A stretch of DNA of 64,000 bases, from assembly GCA_038025085.1 (NCBI GenBank), contig CM076146.1:18574001-18638000 (forward strand), read 5' to 3'. Position 1 is the first letter of the stretch. Each line of letters starts with the position of its first letter. The DNA is from Tetragonia tetragonoides. Lineage: Eukaryota; Streptophyta; Magnoliopsida; Caryophyllales; Aizoaceae. The notes below the pieces were generated by a model that searched no databases, had not been told where the DNA came from, and worked only from the letters and a program-made list of their open reading frames with translations. Made by a program: the position numbers and the translations under genes. Positions 24,590 to 39,035 of the stretch are shown here, piece after piece.

Positions 24590-26428
24590 TTGAGGATAAC
24601 GCTTGCACATATCAGCCTCAGTCTCCAAAGTCGATTATTCGACTTTGTGGTTAGCCCACAACACTTTCACAAGATTGATCGTAGACGCACGAGCTTTCTT
24701 AGTTTTCTCGTCTAGGATTCTCACAGGTTTAGTTCGCTCCTCAAGGACTCGAACTGGTTGCTCTTCATAGGTAAGTGTGTCATCTAACACTACCTTTTCA
24801 GGATTAAGCACATGAGTTGGATCATGGTGATACCTCTTAAGTTGTACGTGGAACACATCGTGCACTTGCTCCAAATCCATAGGCATAGCAAGCCTATAAG
24901 CGACCTCTCCAATTCTTTCAAGAATCTCATAGGGTCCAATATACTTTGGGCTAAGCTTCCCTCTGCGCCCAAATCCCATAACTCCACGAGTAGGTGATAC
25001 TTTGAGAAGTACCTTCTCACCAACCGGAATTCCTCCATTCGTCGATGTTGATCTACATAGGCTTTCTGTTTATCTTGTGCAGCATTCATCTTCTCTTGGA
25101 AAATTTTCACTTGATCCACAATCTCTTGGATAAAATCCGCACCCAAAATAAAGGTCTCACTTATGTCGTTCCAACACGTAGGAGATCGACACTTCCTCCC
25201 ATACAGCGCCTTATAAGGTGCTCTACCAATGCTCCCATGGTAGCTATTGTTGTAGGAGAACTCAATCAAAGGCAAACTCTTCTCCCAAGAGTCCTTCATC
25301 TCTAGAGCACAAGCTCTCAACATGTCCTCCAACGTCTGAATAGTACGCTTCGTTTGACCATCTGTCGCAGGATGAAATGTCGTATTAAACTTCAACTTTG
25401 TACCAAAAGCATTCTGTAATTTATCCCAAAAGTTCGACAAGAATCTCGTATCCTTGTCTGACACAATGTCTTTAGGCACTCCATGTAACCATAAGACTTC
25501 TTTCACATAAGTTTCAGCGAGTTGGTCCATTAACCAAGTCTTCTTCATTGCAATGAATCTCGCCGTTTTTGTCAGTCGGTTGACAATAACCCAAATAGTG
25601 TCGTTCCCGGACCTCGTCTTTGGTAATCCAATCATGAAATTCATTGAGATTGAATCCCATTTCCATCCAGGAACTTCCAGTGATTGAACAAGACCTCCAG
25701 GCCCTCTGTGCTTGATCTTCACCTTCTGTCAAGTAAGACACCTTGCCACATACTCAGCACACTCTCGCTTCATGTTTGTCTGCCAAAACTGAAGTTTCAA
25801 GTCTTTGTACAGCTTATCACCACCTGGGTGAACAGAATACGCAGTTTCATGAGCCTCATCTAGAATCTTTCTCTTCAGCTCGGCGTTGTTTTATACACAC
25901 CAACGCCCCTTCATCTTGATCGTACCATCATCAAGGATCTCATAATCACGATGTTTCACATCCTTGATCTTGACACGTAACTCCTCTAAAAATGAGTCAT
26001 GAACTTGCAACTGTCGGATCTCATCATAGATCGACGGTTGCACTACAAGTGCATTCAGCAACACTGCAGTCTCACCTTGTTGAACCACTTCTAAGTCCAA
26101 CTTTCTGAATTCCTCACACAATTCATATGGTAGTACCATCATGTTATTCACAGTGTGTGAAGTATTTCTACTCAACCCATTAGCCACTACATTGGCCTTT
26201 CCCTCGTGATACTGAATATCTAGATCGTACTCAGATATCAACTCGAGCCAGCTAAGTTGCCTCATATTCAACTCCTTTTGAGTGAAGATATACTTCAAAC
26301 TCTTGTGATCTGTAAAGATGTTGCAACGTGCTCCATACAAATAATGCCTCCAGATTTTTAAGGAAAAAATCACGGCAGCTAACTCGATGTCATGAGTAGG
26401 AAAATTCTTCTCATGCACTTTCAATTGG
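24590..26428 (-). pseudogene. Chromovirus RNase H (C-terminal) and integrase with chromodomain
   Basis: From 26424: RNase H residues (LAAVIFSLKIWRHYLYG, FTDHKSLKYIFTQKELNMRQ), linker, then a degraded HHCC finger around 25741-25890. The integrase core is at 25722-25050. Two catalytic acids are replaced: Asn in SMNFMIGLP where Asp is expected, and Lys in DGQTKRTIQ where Glu is expected. A frameshift near 25040 precedes the C-terminal GPYEILERIGEVAYRL and VFHVQLKRYHHDP motifs. The chromodomain (INLVKVLWANHKVE, stop, then ETEADMCKRYPQ) is in the position used for targeting in Tekay elements. Confidence 0.9.
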
Positions 26429-28279
26429 TGTAGATACCCAAATGTGTCCCCCCTGGTGTAGCGCCCGATGATGATAACCTATAATCATGTTAAAGAAACG
26501 AATGTCAATGCTCGACGTATTATGCTCATTTGAACCCATTATCAATCCTCACTCAGGATCTCATTCATTTCAATATCCACAAATAGCCCTTTCCATAAGC
26601 TTTCCAACGTCATCTCATTTGTCCCATACGAACACCAGAGTCAAAAGTTATGATTTAACGAAGTTATGGGCTAAAAACGATGTTCTCATACCCGCATATC
26701 ACGGTTCAAGACTGATATTTAGCTATGAAAGGATCATTTGCACTATGAGCCCACCAGGCTTGTATTCCCATTTGAAATAGCTTTTCAATGATGTATTATG
26801 GGCCGAAATCCCAATAGAAACGAAGGAGATACGATCCGATGATTGATTAATGCGTTGAAATAGACACCTCTCTAGTGTTTGGGCCATAACTCATAGGATA
26901 CTAGTGCTATATGAGCCCACAATGAGTCAAACGAAATCCCTTTGAACAAGGCATCTAACGCACCAAGAATCAGGCTAATCGGAGTTCAAACAAGCGCTAC
27001 AACAGCATTTTCGTAGGAGCGGAGATCGTGAAACGGGCCGCCGGGCCCAGCGGCGTGCCGCCAGAGCCCATGCGGCATTGTCGAGGCCGCCAGAGCCCCA
27101 GTGGCGCTCCGGCGGGCTGCTGGACACCCTTTTTGGCCCGGGAACCCAAATTTCCTACTTTCTTCGGCCCATTCCCTATAAATACCACTCTAAACTCCGT
27201 TTTTGGGTCAAAGACCTCATTATTACGAGATTTATTTCAAGAGAACCCTAATCTTTCTCTCTCTCTCCTTTCTCTCATACAACCCTAATCAATCAATTCA
27301 AGCATTCATCAAGCCTCATTGAAGAGCAACCTCATACACAAGAGCAATGCAAATACATGAGCAATTGACATTCAATTCTAGTGCAACAAAAGGTTAATCT
27401 GAGGGCAATTTTCTTAATCTTTCAAAACTCTTTTTCAAATCATGTTTTACTTTGATTATGATTATGGTTGATTTGCTTAGCATGTTTTGATTGTTTTAAT
27501 TGCTTTAATTATTCTAGCATGCTTAGATAATTTGTTATTGATCATATTCATGTCTAGATAATTGATTTGCATGTTTTAATTAGTTTAATGCATGTTTAGT
27601 GTAAATATTGCATCTTTGCATGATTAGCATATTTAATTAGCATATAATTAAGGTTTTGCATATACTTAGCCCTAGATTGCATATTAGCATATTTTTATTA
27701 TTTTGTATATATTTATTATCTTACTTCCATTGAAGTCACTAACAATCTTATTGGTGTGCATATGCAATTTGGCGCGTTTAGCAAGAAAGGTAAGGTGGAG
27801 ATTTATTTCTTCTATCTTATTATTGTTTTTGGTTTATGCTTGTTAATTAATGCATGCAATTGGATAATATGTGCAAAGCGATAACTTTAGTGATTTGGTT
27901 TGTTCAACCCACCTAGTTAATTTAGGATCTTGGATGATCGGATTTGTTTGGAACCTTGCAATATGAATTGTGAATCAACATGGATGAGATTAGTAGAGGC
28001 CGTTAATTCGGGCGATTTAGATAGGATTCGTTTTATCTTTTTCGTACCCACACCCCCGAACTCAATATTTGGCCCCTTTTGGGTATGAGTCAATTCCCAA
28101 TAGGAATTGGGTGCACTTTTGATGGTTTCCATTTGTTTCCTTAAAGATTGGTGGCGACTTCACTATTTGCTTATTATTTCCCCTAGCACAATTAATCATG
28201 TTGCATATGACGTATTATTTAAGAACCATTAATTCCAACTAAATATTTCAATTAGCGTCGAAAGGCGAGGGTTCTTACA
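26429..28279 (+). repeat. 5' LTR of the non-autonomous element
   Basis: 1851 bp, beginning TGTAGATACCCAAATG and ending GGTTCTTACA. It is closely similar to 34411-36275. Differences include about 30 extra bases in the GC island (27027-27135), a much shorter CT tract and scattered substitutions. Confidence 0.9.
27177..27184 (+). promoter_or_regulatory. LTR TATA box
   Basis: TATAAATA within CCCTATAAATACC is conserved in the 3' LTR at 35113-35120. It lies downstream of the GC island and upstream of the CT tract, the expected U3/R layout. Confidence 0.55.
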
Positions 28280-28791
28280 GAGGCGACTCAACTGGGGATT
28301 TAATAAGAGGGTGTTATTCGAAAGCTTATCCATGTAGATTATTAATTCATATGTCTTGGTTCAAGGCCTTTATGTGTTCATTACTTCTTTGCATTCATAT
28401 CATCCATTTGCATGCGTTATCTTCGCAAGATGTTGAAAGACATTACCACACCATAATAGGATCTACCCTTTGGAGCATTGTCTATGACTTGGTTATGTTG
28501 TATATGACGTATTATTTAAGAACCATTAATTCCAACTAAATATTTCAATTAGCGTCGAAAGGCGAGGGTTCTTACAGAGGCGACTCAACTGGGGATTTAA
28601 TAAGAGGGTGTTATTCGAAAGCTTATCCATGTAGATTATTAATTCATATGTCTTGGTTCAAGGCCTTTATGTGTTCATTACTTCTTTGCATTCATATCAT
28701 CCATTTGCATGCGTTATCTTCGCAAGATGTTGAAAGACATTACCACACCATAATAGGATCTACCCTTTGGAGCATTGTCTATGACTTGGTT
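28198..28791 (+). repeat. 297-bp tandem duplication across the LTR/PBS junction
   Basis: Unit 1 is 28198-28494 and unit 2 is 28495-28791, nearly identical. Each unit holds the last 80 bases of the LTR, the PBS and about 200 bases of leader, so the element has two LTR ends (28279, 28576) and two PBS copies. Confidence 0.93.
28280..28298 (+). promoter_or_regulatory. Primer-binding site
   Basis: GAGGCGACTCAACTGGGGA immediately follows the LTR; a second copy is at 28577-28595. It is the same class as the PBS of the two Tat elements on the other strand, which supports the Tat affiliation. Confidence 0.75.
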
Positions 28792-30228
28792 AGTGACCCA
28801 CTAGGTCCAAATTGCCTTGCACATAGTCGTGTTCCACCCCATGATATTTACATGTTTCCATTCGAGATATGTGAAACGATACGTCTAGTTTTACTATACA
28901 TCCCATAGATGACGAAACGCATCCGGTCGTGGGTTTCCATATCCAACCATAGATTGTGTCAACCATTGCATTTAGTCCCATGGTCCATTCGAGGTGCTTA
29001 ATTGATTGCTTGCTTTTTTGTGATTGATTGTTTCCTTGTTATGTGATTTATTTCCTTAGATCGATAGATTAGGTCCCCTTTAGGATCTTAGTGAACTAGA
29101 GTATAGGAAGTTTCCTATTTGTGTATGTGACTAATTTTGTAAACTAACTTAAGATCGAGTCTAGAATCTTTTCTTTTTAGGAAGTAGGATCCATGAATCT
29201 TTCCGACGATGCTAGTAACCATATTATCGAGACTTATTTCCAAAAAAAAAATCAATTTCGAGCAAGTAATATATTTCGACCAATGATATTTCCCAAAAAT
29301 AAAAAAAGAGTATTATTTCTTTCCTTAAGCAAGTCCATAGTATATTTTCCTTTTCTTGAGTCCGGAATATATTTTTCATTTCTAAGTCAAGAGTCTTATG
29401 GCAAGTCAAGAGTAGCGTCTTTATACTTTTCATAAGAAATCAGGAGTATCTTTCCCCTTCCCCAAGTCTAAAAAGTCTTGTTCCCATAGTAAGTCAAGAG
29501 TAATCTTTTGCTTCCCATATTTTGTTTAGGGTCTAGGTTCATCCTTTTTCCCTTTACTTATTTTGCAAGTCAAGAGTAATATTCTTTATTTCTTAAATCA
29601 AGAGTATTTTTGCTTTTTCCCTTTTTAATATAAAGTCGAAAGATCATTGGTTAAAATACGCTACTTGCATTGACAATATTTCCAAAGAATCGGGTCTCCT
29701 TGAGAAGTTAACATGTTGAGGGATTATTCTAGATTCTTTTCCCATCTTTTTTCTACCTAAAAAAATCAAAAATTGTATTGCATTTCATTTTTTGAAGCTC
29801 CATGCTAGGATATATAGAATCATTTTAGATTGCATTGCATCGCATATCATTTTGCATCATCTTAGAACATTGCATACGCCCACTTGCCATAGGTGGGTAG
29901 CTTCATCATGCATCTCATATTAGACATTTTGTGCATACATATAGGACATCGCATAATGCATTGTATGTCATTGTAGGACATTATAGATTTTCCCTTATCA
30001 TTTGCATGTAAATCATTTTAGGCATGTCGAGGACGCTATAGAGTCTTGCATCACAATCGTTCACCTCATATAGTTGCATTCATCGAGTCGTAGGCCACAA
30101 GGCATCTAGAAAGAGTCGCCATTGCATGTTCATGTCAAGCTTGCATATAGAGTTCCCATCTTTGGACTTCGGGGGTTAATATAAGAGTTTGTCTTCTTCC
30201 AAAAGCCTTTTTCTAATTTCCCTCCTAA
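28792..30228 (+). other. Leader of the non-autonomous element, non-coding
   Basis: AT-rich leader. Positions 29240-29660 hold loosely repeated AAGTCAAGAGTA-type words, and 29800-30010 hold repeated TTGCAT/GCATTGCATCGCAT words. No coding region is supported. Confidence 0.55.
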
Positions 30229-31660
30229 GTGTCCCTTACTGAGTTGAGAATTGCATCCAGGATTGAAAAATCCCGACTTTACTCAAAGGAACCTAAGCCT
30301 AAGGATTGTAAGAAAACATCGTCAACCATATATGAAGGCAAGATGGCTATTGAAGAACTCTTAGTTGCAATTCTAGGAGAACTAAAGAGCCTGAATGACA
30401 AGTTGAGTAGTGTAGAAAGATGTTTCAAAGAAGGTAGAGTAAGCGCATGCTCCATTCCAGAGTCCATTAATAATGATCAAGATTGGTATCCCAAAAAAGA
30501 AAACCCCATCCATGAAGAATGTCACTACATTGGCCAAACAATCAACCATGACCAAGTCAAGTGCAATCCAAAACCCGTGAATTTTGATAGATCCTACTCA
30601 CTATTACCTATGAGTCTCTCCAATGCTCTCGAGATGCTTATAAACATAGACATTCTACAACCAGTAGGACCTACTCCAGACCCTCCGGAAAATAAGAGAT
30701 CATTCTATTAGGACGTGACTGCATTCTGCAAGTATCATAGAGGTCGAGATCATGACACCGATAGATGTCTCACTTTAAAAGATCAGATCCAAGGTCTTAG
30801 GGACACAAAGTGTATTGATCACGAAGTTACCTCCAATCGAGGAAATGTAGTGAATGCCATCACGAATAAGCGAGCAAGAGAATTCACCCCACTCAGGATC
30901 ACATATGCTAAAGCCTTAGATAAGTTGGTCAAATGAGAATATCTGCAACTCATTGGACCTACTCTTGACCCTCTTCTAGAGAACAGGTCCCCGTATTGGA
31001 GAGAAGCCCACATTCTGCAAGTACCATAGAGGACGTGGTCATGATATTGAAAAATGCTTCACTTTAAGGAAAAAGATTCAAGATCTCTTTGACAATGACA
31101 CAATACTAATGTCAAACCCAAGTCAACCTCCTAGTGATGCAACTAACCCATTTGCTAACGCATTTGCTATCGATATAGGTGAAGGTTTTGACCCCTCTTA
31201 CTTGATCACCCCAATGGGGAAAATCATTCCACCATACCCTAAAGCAAGGTCCACTCTAGACATTTGCGAGTTATGGGATATTGATGAAAAAGATGATGGA
31301 GTTCATACTGAAATAGAAGAGGTCTTAAGCTCATATGCCTCTAAGGTATCAAGAGACATTTCTGATGATGAGTACACCAACAACAACGGCCTAAACTACC
31401 TTAACCAAGAAGGTAACAACAAGGATATGACATACTCCCACCATGAAGATTCCTCCAATCGAGAAAATAATTTCAATGCCATGGAAGATCAATCCTTCGA
31501 AATGCTTGATAAAGAAGGTTACATTTTGATCATCAATCCCACATCGGACCTACAGCCCAATAAGAGAGGCAAGAACTGGAATCCTAATGCCTATTGCAAG
31601 TACCATCAAGGAAGTGGTCATATGACTTAAGAAAGCATGCACTTGGAGCGCAAGATCCAA
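30229..31660 (+). pseudogene. Gag-like protein with three knuckle modules
   Basis: One frame runs from 30229 to about 31660. Stops at 30709, 30934 and 31628 and a frame change near 31000 break it. The N-terminal part has a helical charged block (MAIEELLVAILGELKSLNDK). The knuckle CKYHRGRDHDTDRC followed by LTLKDQIQ (cysteine codon 30728) recurs as CKYHRGRGHDIEKC (31016) and as a damaged CKYHQGSGHMT (31595) lacking the last Cys. Spacings are 288 and 579 bp, both multiples of three. It would bind element RNA and form particles. The CHHC ligand set is the Tat type seen at 58460. Confidence 0.8.
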
Positions 31661-33603
31661 GATATTGATCGACGATGAGACCATCCATGCACCATGAACC
31701 CAAGTGTTTGAATTGGACGCCAAGCCCAGTCGTGAAGCCCAAGCTCAAATATCATAGAGTCATAGTCTAGTTGGAGAATTCTTTCCCCTTTCTTTCTTTT
31801 TCGAGTCCAAGTCTTGTCTTAGGATTTTCCTTAAAGCATTGTCTTGCTTTCTTTTGATTGAATAAAATAGGCCCGCAATTCTTTCTTCATTCATGGAATT
31901 TCTCTTAATTGCAAATCCAGTGAAGAAACTGAGTTGCCAAACGTGATCAATGCAAAGGACCTTAACTATTGAGAAGAGGACCCAAAAAAAAAAAAGGGCA
32001 AAAAGAAAAGAAAAGCAATGGGACACACATCCTGTAAGTTATACTGAGGACATGAAGCATTCATTTGGCACCCTTCATTATTATCTTTTCACTCACAATG
32101 CAGATCATCACTTGGAGCCCATTTGAGCCATCAAACACAAGCCACATTCTTTCTTGAACCACATTATCCTAACCCGGGGTATGGGAAGTGTGCAACAATT
32201 TCTAAGTGTCATCAAAATCTCAAGAGAAGAGAGAGAAACTCCAAAAGGAGTTCAAAAAAAAAAAACCAATTGCCGAAAATTTAAAAAAGAGAGAAACAAA
32301 AGTTCCAAATGCATCAAGATAGCACCAAATATCAAGAGAGTTTCCTTACCTCAAAATATAAAGTGACACCCAGCAGACTGGGGGCTTTTATGGGAATTTG
32401 AGCCTTATTATCCATTCTTTGGAAACCCGCACCTTGACCTAACATTACAACCCAAAAGACCTCTCAGAGGTATGAATCATAAAAGATGTGTGTACACCAT
32501 AAAAATAAAAAAGAGCCCGCGAGGTTGAAAACCCAAAAGGGCAGCCTAGGCAAAAGTTTGGGCATAATCATTTAAAAGCCCGCTAAGTCTATTCATTCAA
32601 TGACTTAGCCAAAAAATGGTAAGCCCGCTGGGTCGATCATCCAAGACAATGATCCAGGCAAAAGTTAGGGCATTGAAAATAAGTCCTCGAACTACGTTTT
32701 GCCCTGATTCCTCTGTAGATACGTAGGTAACCTCTTTAAGGCCCGGCCATAGTCTAATCTTTCTCAATCACAAAACCCATTTGCATTTACCCATGGGATT
32801 CAGTAAATGTCCTAACATAAAAACACCACTTCACTAATGGCAACTCAAAATTTTAAGGGTTTCAAAATTTCTGTGATTTTATCCCTTTTAGAGCCCAAGA
32901 CTTGTATTTGAATTTGCTTCCCTGCATCACTCCCTATCTCGCGCAATCTCCCCATATTTTCTATTTTTTGTACCAAGCCCATTTCTTTCATAATCTCACA
33001 TATTTACCTTGGAATTCTCCACTTTACATCGACTCTCTACGCATAGTTTGTGGCTTCCGTAGCCATCTTTTCTTGGTTCAATAATTCTAACCAAGCATCC
33101 ATCACTCATGGCATATTCATGAAGTTTCTCATGTGATCACTTTATGCATACTGGGGGCTTCGATTCCTCCTATTGTTGGCGAAAAATGTTTGAATACTCG
33201 AAATCTCATCCGTATAAGCTTGCTCGCTTTACGATCCAACTAGTAAACTGGGGGCTTTGCCCTTGCCTCAAAGGCACCAATCATGCATCTATTTCATGTC
33301 TTAAGAGGGACACTTTTGGAAATAAAAATCCTTTTTGCAAATAAAATGAAACCTCTCGTTTATCCCTTGGAGTCTCCTATGCATAGCATATATGTCATAA
33401 CTATTGAGTCACATGCATCATTATTCATTACTAGGTTGCATGGAGCTGTAGGCGTAGTTTGCATTGCATTTGCACACTTTGAGTGTTATTTCACTCATTT
33501 GCACTTAATAAGCATTTTTTGCCTCCGAGGCACATGCATGGCACACACACATATAGCGTTGAATGCGCTTAAGTCTAAATGTCTTTATTTGGAGTCTGTT
33601 CTC
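31661..33603 (+). other. Long 3' non-coding region with repeated PPT-like boxes
   Basis: ACTGGGGGCTT occurs at 32377, 33150 and 33247. GCCCGC-(T/G)-AG/GGGT-type units with GGCAAAAGTT(T)GGGC recur at 32515-32680. A CTCTGTAGATACGTAGGTAACC motif lies at 32711-32732. No coding sequence is supported; this is where pol would be in an autonomous relative. Confidence 0.6.
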
Positions 33604-33983
33604 TAACATTCCTTTTGGGTCTGTCCCGTTGCATTGAGCAAGGTCTGTCCTTTTGAGTTCGTTCCGTTGCATTGAGCAAGGTCCGTCCGTTTGGGTCCGT
33701 CCCGTTGCATTGAGTAAGGTCCGTCCTTTTGGGTCCGCCCCGTTGCATTGAGTAAGGTTCGTCTTTTTGGGTCCGTCCCATCGCATTGAGTAAGGTCCGT
33801 TCTTTTGCGTCCGTCCCGTCACACTTAGCAAGGTCCGTCCTTTTGGGTTGGTCTCGTCGCATTTAGCAAGGTCCGTCCTTCTACACCCGTCTTGTTGCAT
33901 TGAGCAAGGTCCGTTCTTTTGGGTCCGTTCCGTTGCATTGAATAAGTTCCATCCTTAGGGTCCGTCCCGTAGCATCCCCATAC
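33604..33983. repeat. 38-bp minisatellite, nine units
   Basis: GGTCCGTCC-type unit starts fall at 33642, 33680, 33718, 33756, 33794, 33832, 33870, 33908 and 33946, exactly 38 bp apart with substitutions only. The overlapping minus ORFs are a by-product. Confidence 0.95.
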
Positions 33984-34047
33984 TCTCGATGTCCTCATAT
34001 TTCATTGAACTAACATGCAGGTTACAAAGCGAAGCACAAGCATTATT

Positions 34048-34256
34048 TTAGCAAAGCAAAACAAGGCACAGGAGCGATGCAAAGCTCTTCGACGATGGAC
34101 TATTACAAATAGCACCACGTTAGCAAAGCAAAGGCACGAGAGCGACGCAAAGCTCTCCGACGATGGACTATTACAAAGAACCACGTCTGCAAACAAGGCA
34201 CGAGAGTGACGCAAAGCTCTTCCACGTCTGGACTATCGCAAAAATAGCACAGCGTT
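34048..34256. repeat. Tandem repeat of about 65-69 bp, three units
   Basis: Units contain GGCACGAGAGCGACGCAAAG then CTCT-CGACGATGGACTA. The GCAAAGCTCT word recurs at about 34079, 34148 and 34211. Confidence 0.85.
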
Positions 34257-34410
34257 TGCATTCGTAAAGCAGATAACCCTGACCACAGGCGGTCAGGATT
34301 TACTTTTATCGCATCTTTTTCTAACATAAAGCATTTTCAAAGCATTACGGGCATTTTTGGCAAATACTGTGACCGTCGCTTTTCCAAAGCTCGGCCAAAA
34401 TGGTGGCTTC

Positions 34411-36275
<1,865 letters not shown>

Positions 36276-36325
36276 ACTGGCGAGAGGCATAAGCAACCAC
36301 ATTGCCATGTTACATACGCACACAC
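36276..36325 (-). pseudogene. Chromovirus RNase H fragment between two insertions
   Basis: About 50 bases encode on the minus strand M, stop, HGNVVAYASRQ, the RNase H text that belongs between 37695 and 26428. It proves that both flanking elements inserted into one gene. Confidence 0.88.
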
Positions 36326-37694
36326 TGATAACTACGATATACTATACAATTTAACCCCTTTATATGTATGTGTTGGTTCTTTAGTTGTGTTATCAAATAA
36401 TAATTAATACAGATTCGTTCTTTTTCTTATCTATAGGTGTATTTAAAACGAGAGCACTAATATCCTGCTCTTAGCGTTGGTCTGCGACAATTGAAGAAAT
36501 GGAATACGAGTACAACCTCTGTTGAGAGCCATATCATAAGGCTAACTTTGCCTTCTTTTAGATTATGTAACACAGGGCCCACTTATTCACAAAGCAAATC
36601 AATTGAAAAGTTTGTGAACCACCAGATGCTTATGGTGTGGTAAGTCCAGCGGGAGAATTAAGAAACCAAAGAAGTCCATTTCACTGTTGGGCTTTGTATC
36701 TTGCAAAATAAATAATCAGTCAAGGGCTCCTTGGTTGTGGACCAAGACGCATAACTGTTAAAAGGGGGGGCTCAAGTATTTAAGCAAGGAGGTCTTTTTG
36801 GTAGAGGGATCGAACAACGAGTATCTTGACGACAGAGAGTATTGAGCAGCAAACTGAGTATCTTGACGATGGAGAGCACGACGACACAGGCACATACAGC
36901 AGCAAGGCGATGACAAATTACAAGGAAGACGACACTTTGATTATGGCCTTCGTCAATTTAATGGTGTTTTTTTCCCTAATCATGTCTAGCTAATTTCTCT
37001 GTCTAGGATTTTGATGAAGCCCTAATTTATTGACAATGATGCTTATTTAATTGGGATGTTTATCTAGTTCTTTGTGATTGCATAACCAGATTACTTTAAT
37101 TAATTTTACTATTCTTAATGCTTATTCAACTCAGTCTATATAATTATTCTTGTTGAATTTATTAATAGATTGAGATTGATACTTAGGTTATGTGATGGTA
37201 TTTACTGATTGGGATTATTTTATTGAAATGATTCATGCTAGTTTTAGATAAATTATGTCATATTTGAATAGTTTATGCTTGACCTAGATGAGTTATGTCA
37301 TTAGTTTAATCTCAATATTTATTATTCAATCGAAGCTTGTAGCCTAGATTACTACCTAGAACTAATATTGTCCCAGGTTAAAGTAAATTCATTGTTAGAG
37401 ATTACTGGTAGATTCATGGTCCTAGTATTCGTCTACTTGGTTGAAACCTACTCAATTTACTAGCTATGTCGTTCCCGTTACGCTTTTAGTTGATTCTTTT
37501 AGCATTATTTGCAATAGTTTAGAGTCAAAAATTACAAACTTCATTACCTTTAGATTAATTTAGGTTGATAATTAGAACATAGTGATTCCTCGTTCCTTGT
37601 GGATACGACACCCTTATACTCAATAGTACTACATTTACGTTGTGTACTTGCAAGTATTTAGAAGGTTATAAACTACACATAATTGGACCGACCA
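36326..37694 (+). repeat. Solo LTR with CACAC target duplication
   Basis: The 1369-bp insert begins TGATAACTACG and ends CCGACCA, flanked by CACAC at 36321-36325 and 37695-37699. It has no PBS, PPT or coding region, so it is a solo LTR left by LTR-LTR recombination. Its family was not identified, and the strand cannot be fixed with certainty; TG...CA reads in plus. Confidence 0.85.
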
Positions 37695-38546
37695 CACACC
37701 CCAACCCATTCTTTGAAGCGTCACTATACACTTCAAACCCTTCCGTACAAGACGGTAAAGTCAAAACTGGTGTCGTTGTCAACCTCTTCTTAAGCTCTTG
37801 GAAAGCTTCTTCACATTGTTCACTCCACTTGTATTTCATCTCCTTTTTGATCAAATTTGTGATAGTTCTAGCTATCTTGGAGAAGTCTTGCACAAATCAC
37901 CTATAGTAGCCAGCCAATCCGAGGAAACTTCGTACCTTAGTCTCATAGACTTGGCAGGTGCATTAGTTAACCCAAATGGCATAACAGTAAACTCATAATG
38001 CCCATACCTTGTCCTAAAGGCAGTTTTTGCAATGTCGACCTCATCAATCCTCAGTTGATGATAACCAGACCGCAAATCCGCCTTAAAAAATACTCCAGCC
38101 CCTTGAAGTTGATCAAACAGGTCTTCAATCCTAGGTAAAGGATACCTATTCTTGACAGTGACCTTGTTCAACTCACGATAGTCAATGCAGAGACGCAGAC
38201 TACCATCCTTCTTACGCACAAATAAAACTGGTGCTCCCCAAGGCGATACACTAGGTCTAATGTACCCCTTTTCTAACAACTCCTCTAATTGCTCCTTTAG
38301 CTCTTTCATCTCCAAATGTGTCATTCTATACGGTGCCCTCGAAATCGGACTTGTTCCAGGAACTAGGCCAATTTGAAACACAATATCCCTCACTGGTGGC
38401 ATAACAGGGATTTCCTTAGAAAACACATCTGGAAACTCATTGACCACATCAATCTTTGAGATTTGCTCGTCTATTCCCTCTACATTCTGAATGTGAGATA
38501 AAAATCCCTCACATCCTTTCTCTAAGTGTTTATTCGCCACTAACAT
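37695..38546 (-). pseudogene. Chromovirus reverse transcriptase and RNase H start, internally deleted
   Basis: RT motifs are sharp: [58 protein letters not shown] and [13 protein letters not shown]. At about 37950 the sequence jumps from the NAPA motif straight to the thumb region ([10 protein letters not shown] in another frame). This omits the segment that carries the YxDD catalytic box. RNase H then begins ([34 protein letters not shown]) and is cut at 37695 by the solo LTR. Confidence 0.9.
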
Positions 38547-39035
38547 TGAAATAATCTCAATTCCTCCCTTAGTGACAATTCCTTTATAAGAGATTCTATT
38601 ACCTCTAGGTTCTTTTAGCGATATCTTTTGTTCGCTACAATCGATTCTCGCTTTATACTTGCTAAGTCAATTCATCCCCAAAATAACATCAAAATCTCTC
38701 AACTGGAACTCAATCAGGTCTGCAGGCAATTCAGACCCTGCAATGTTCACACGAACATTGGGATGCACGACTTTACACAATACCACCTCTTCCGAAGGAG
38801 TGGCAATACTAGTCTCTAAAGACTCCACGACTCCCATCCCATATTTCTTGACAAAGTTTTCAGATATGAATGAATGTGATGCTCCAGAATCAAATAATAC
38901 ATAGGCAGGCAAAAAATTTACAAGAAACGTACCAGTCACCACATTGTTTGCCGCATCATCCTGTACTGGATTCATCACAAACAAACGACCCCCATTTCTG
39001 TTCTGGTTGCTATTATTGTTCTGCACATTTCCAGC
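38547..39035 (-). pseudogene. Chromovirus aspartic protease
   Basis: The active-site motif AYVLFDSGASHSFIS is intact, as is the downstream IEFQLRDFDVILGM. There the expected Asp-Trp is replaced by Asn and a stop at 38667. It is in frame with Gag upstream and RT downstream. The protease matures the Gag-Pol polyprotein. Confidence 0.9.

Noticed and set aside
33505..33900. Overlapping minus-strand ORFs with repeated RTDL/NGTDP text
   Set aside because: A 38-bp unit is not a multiple of three, so all frames cycle; the ORFs are by-products of the minisatellite.
33604..33983. CRISPR-like array
   Set aside because: Units are contiguous without unique spacers and the genome is a plant.
36440..36960. 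Possible small gene inside the solo LTR
   Set aside because: No open frame of note and no recognisable motif.
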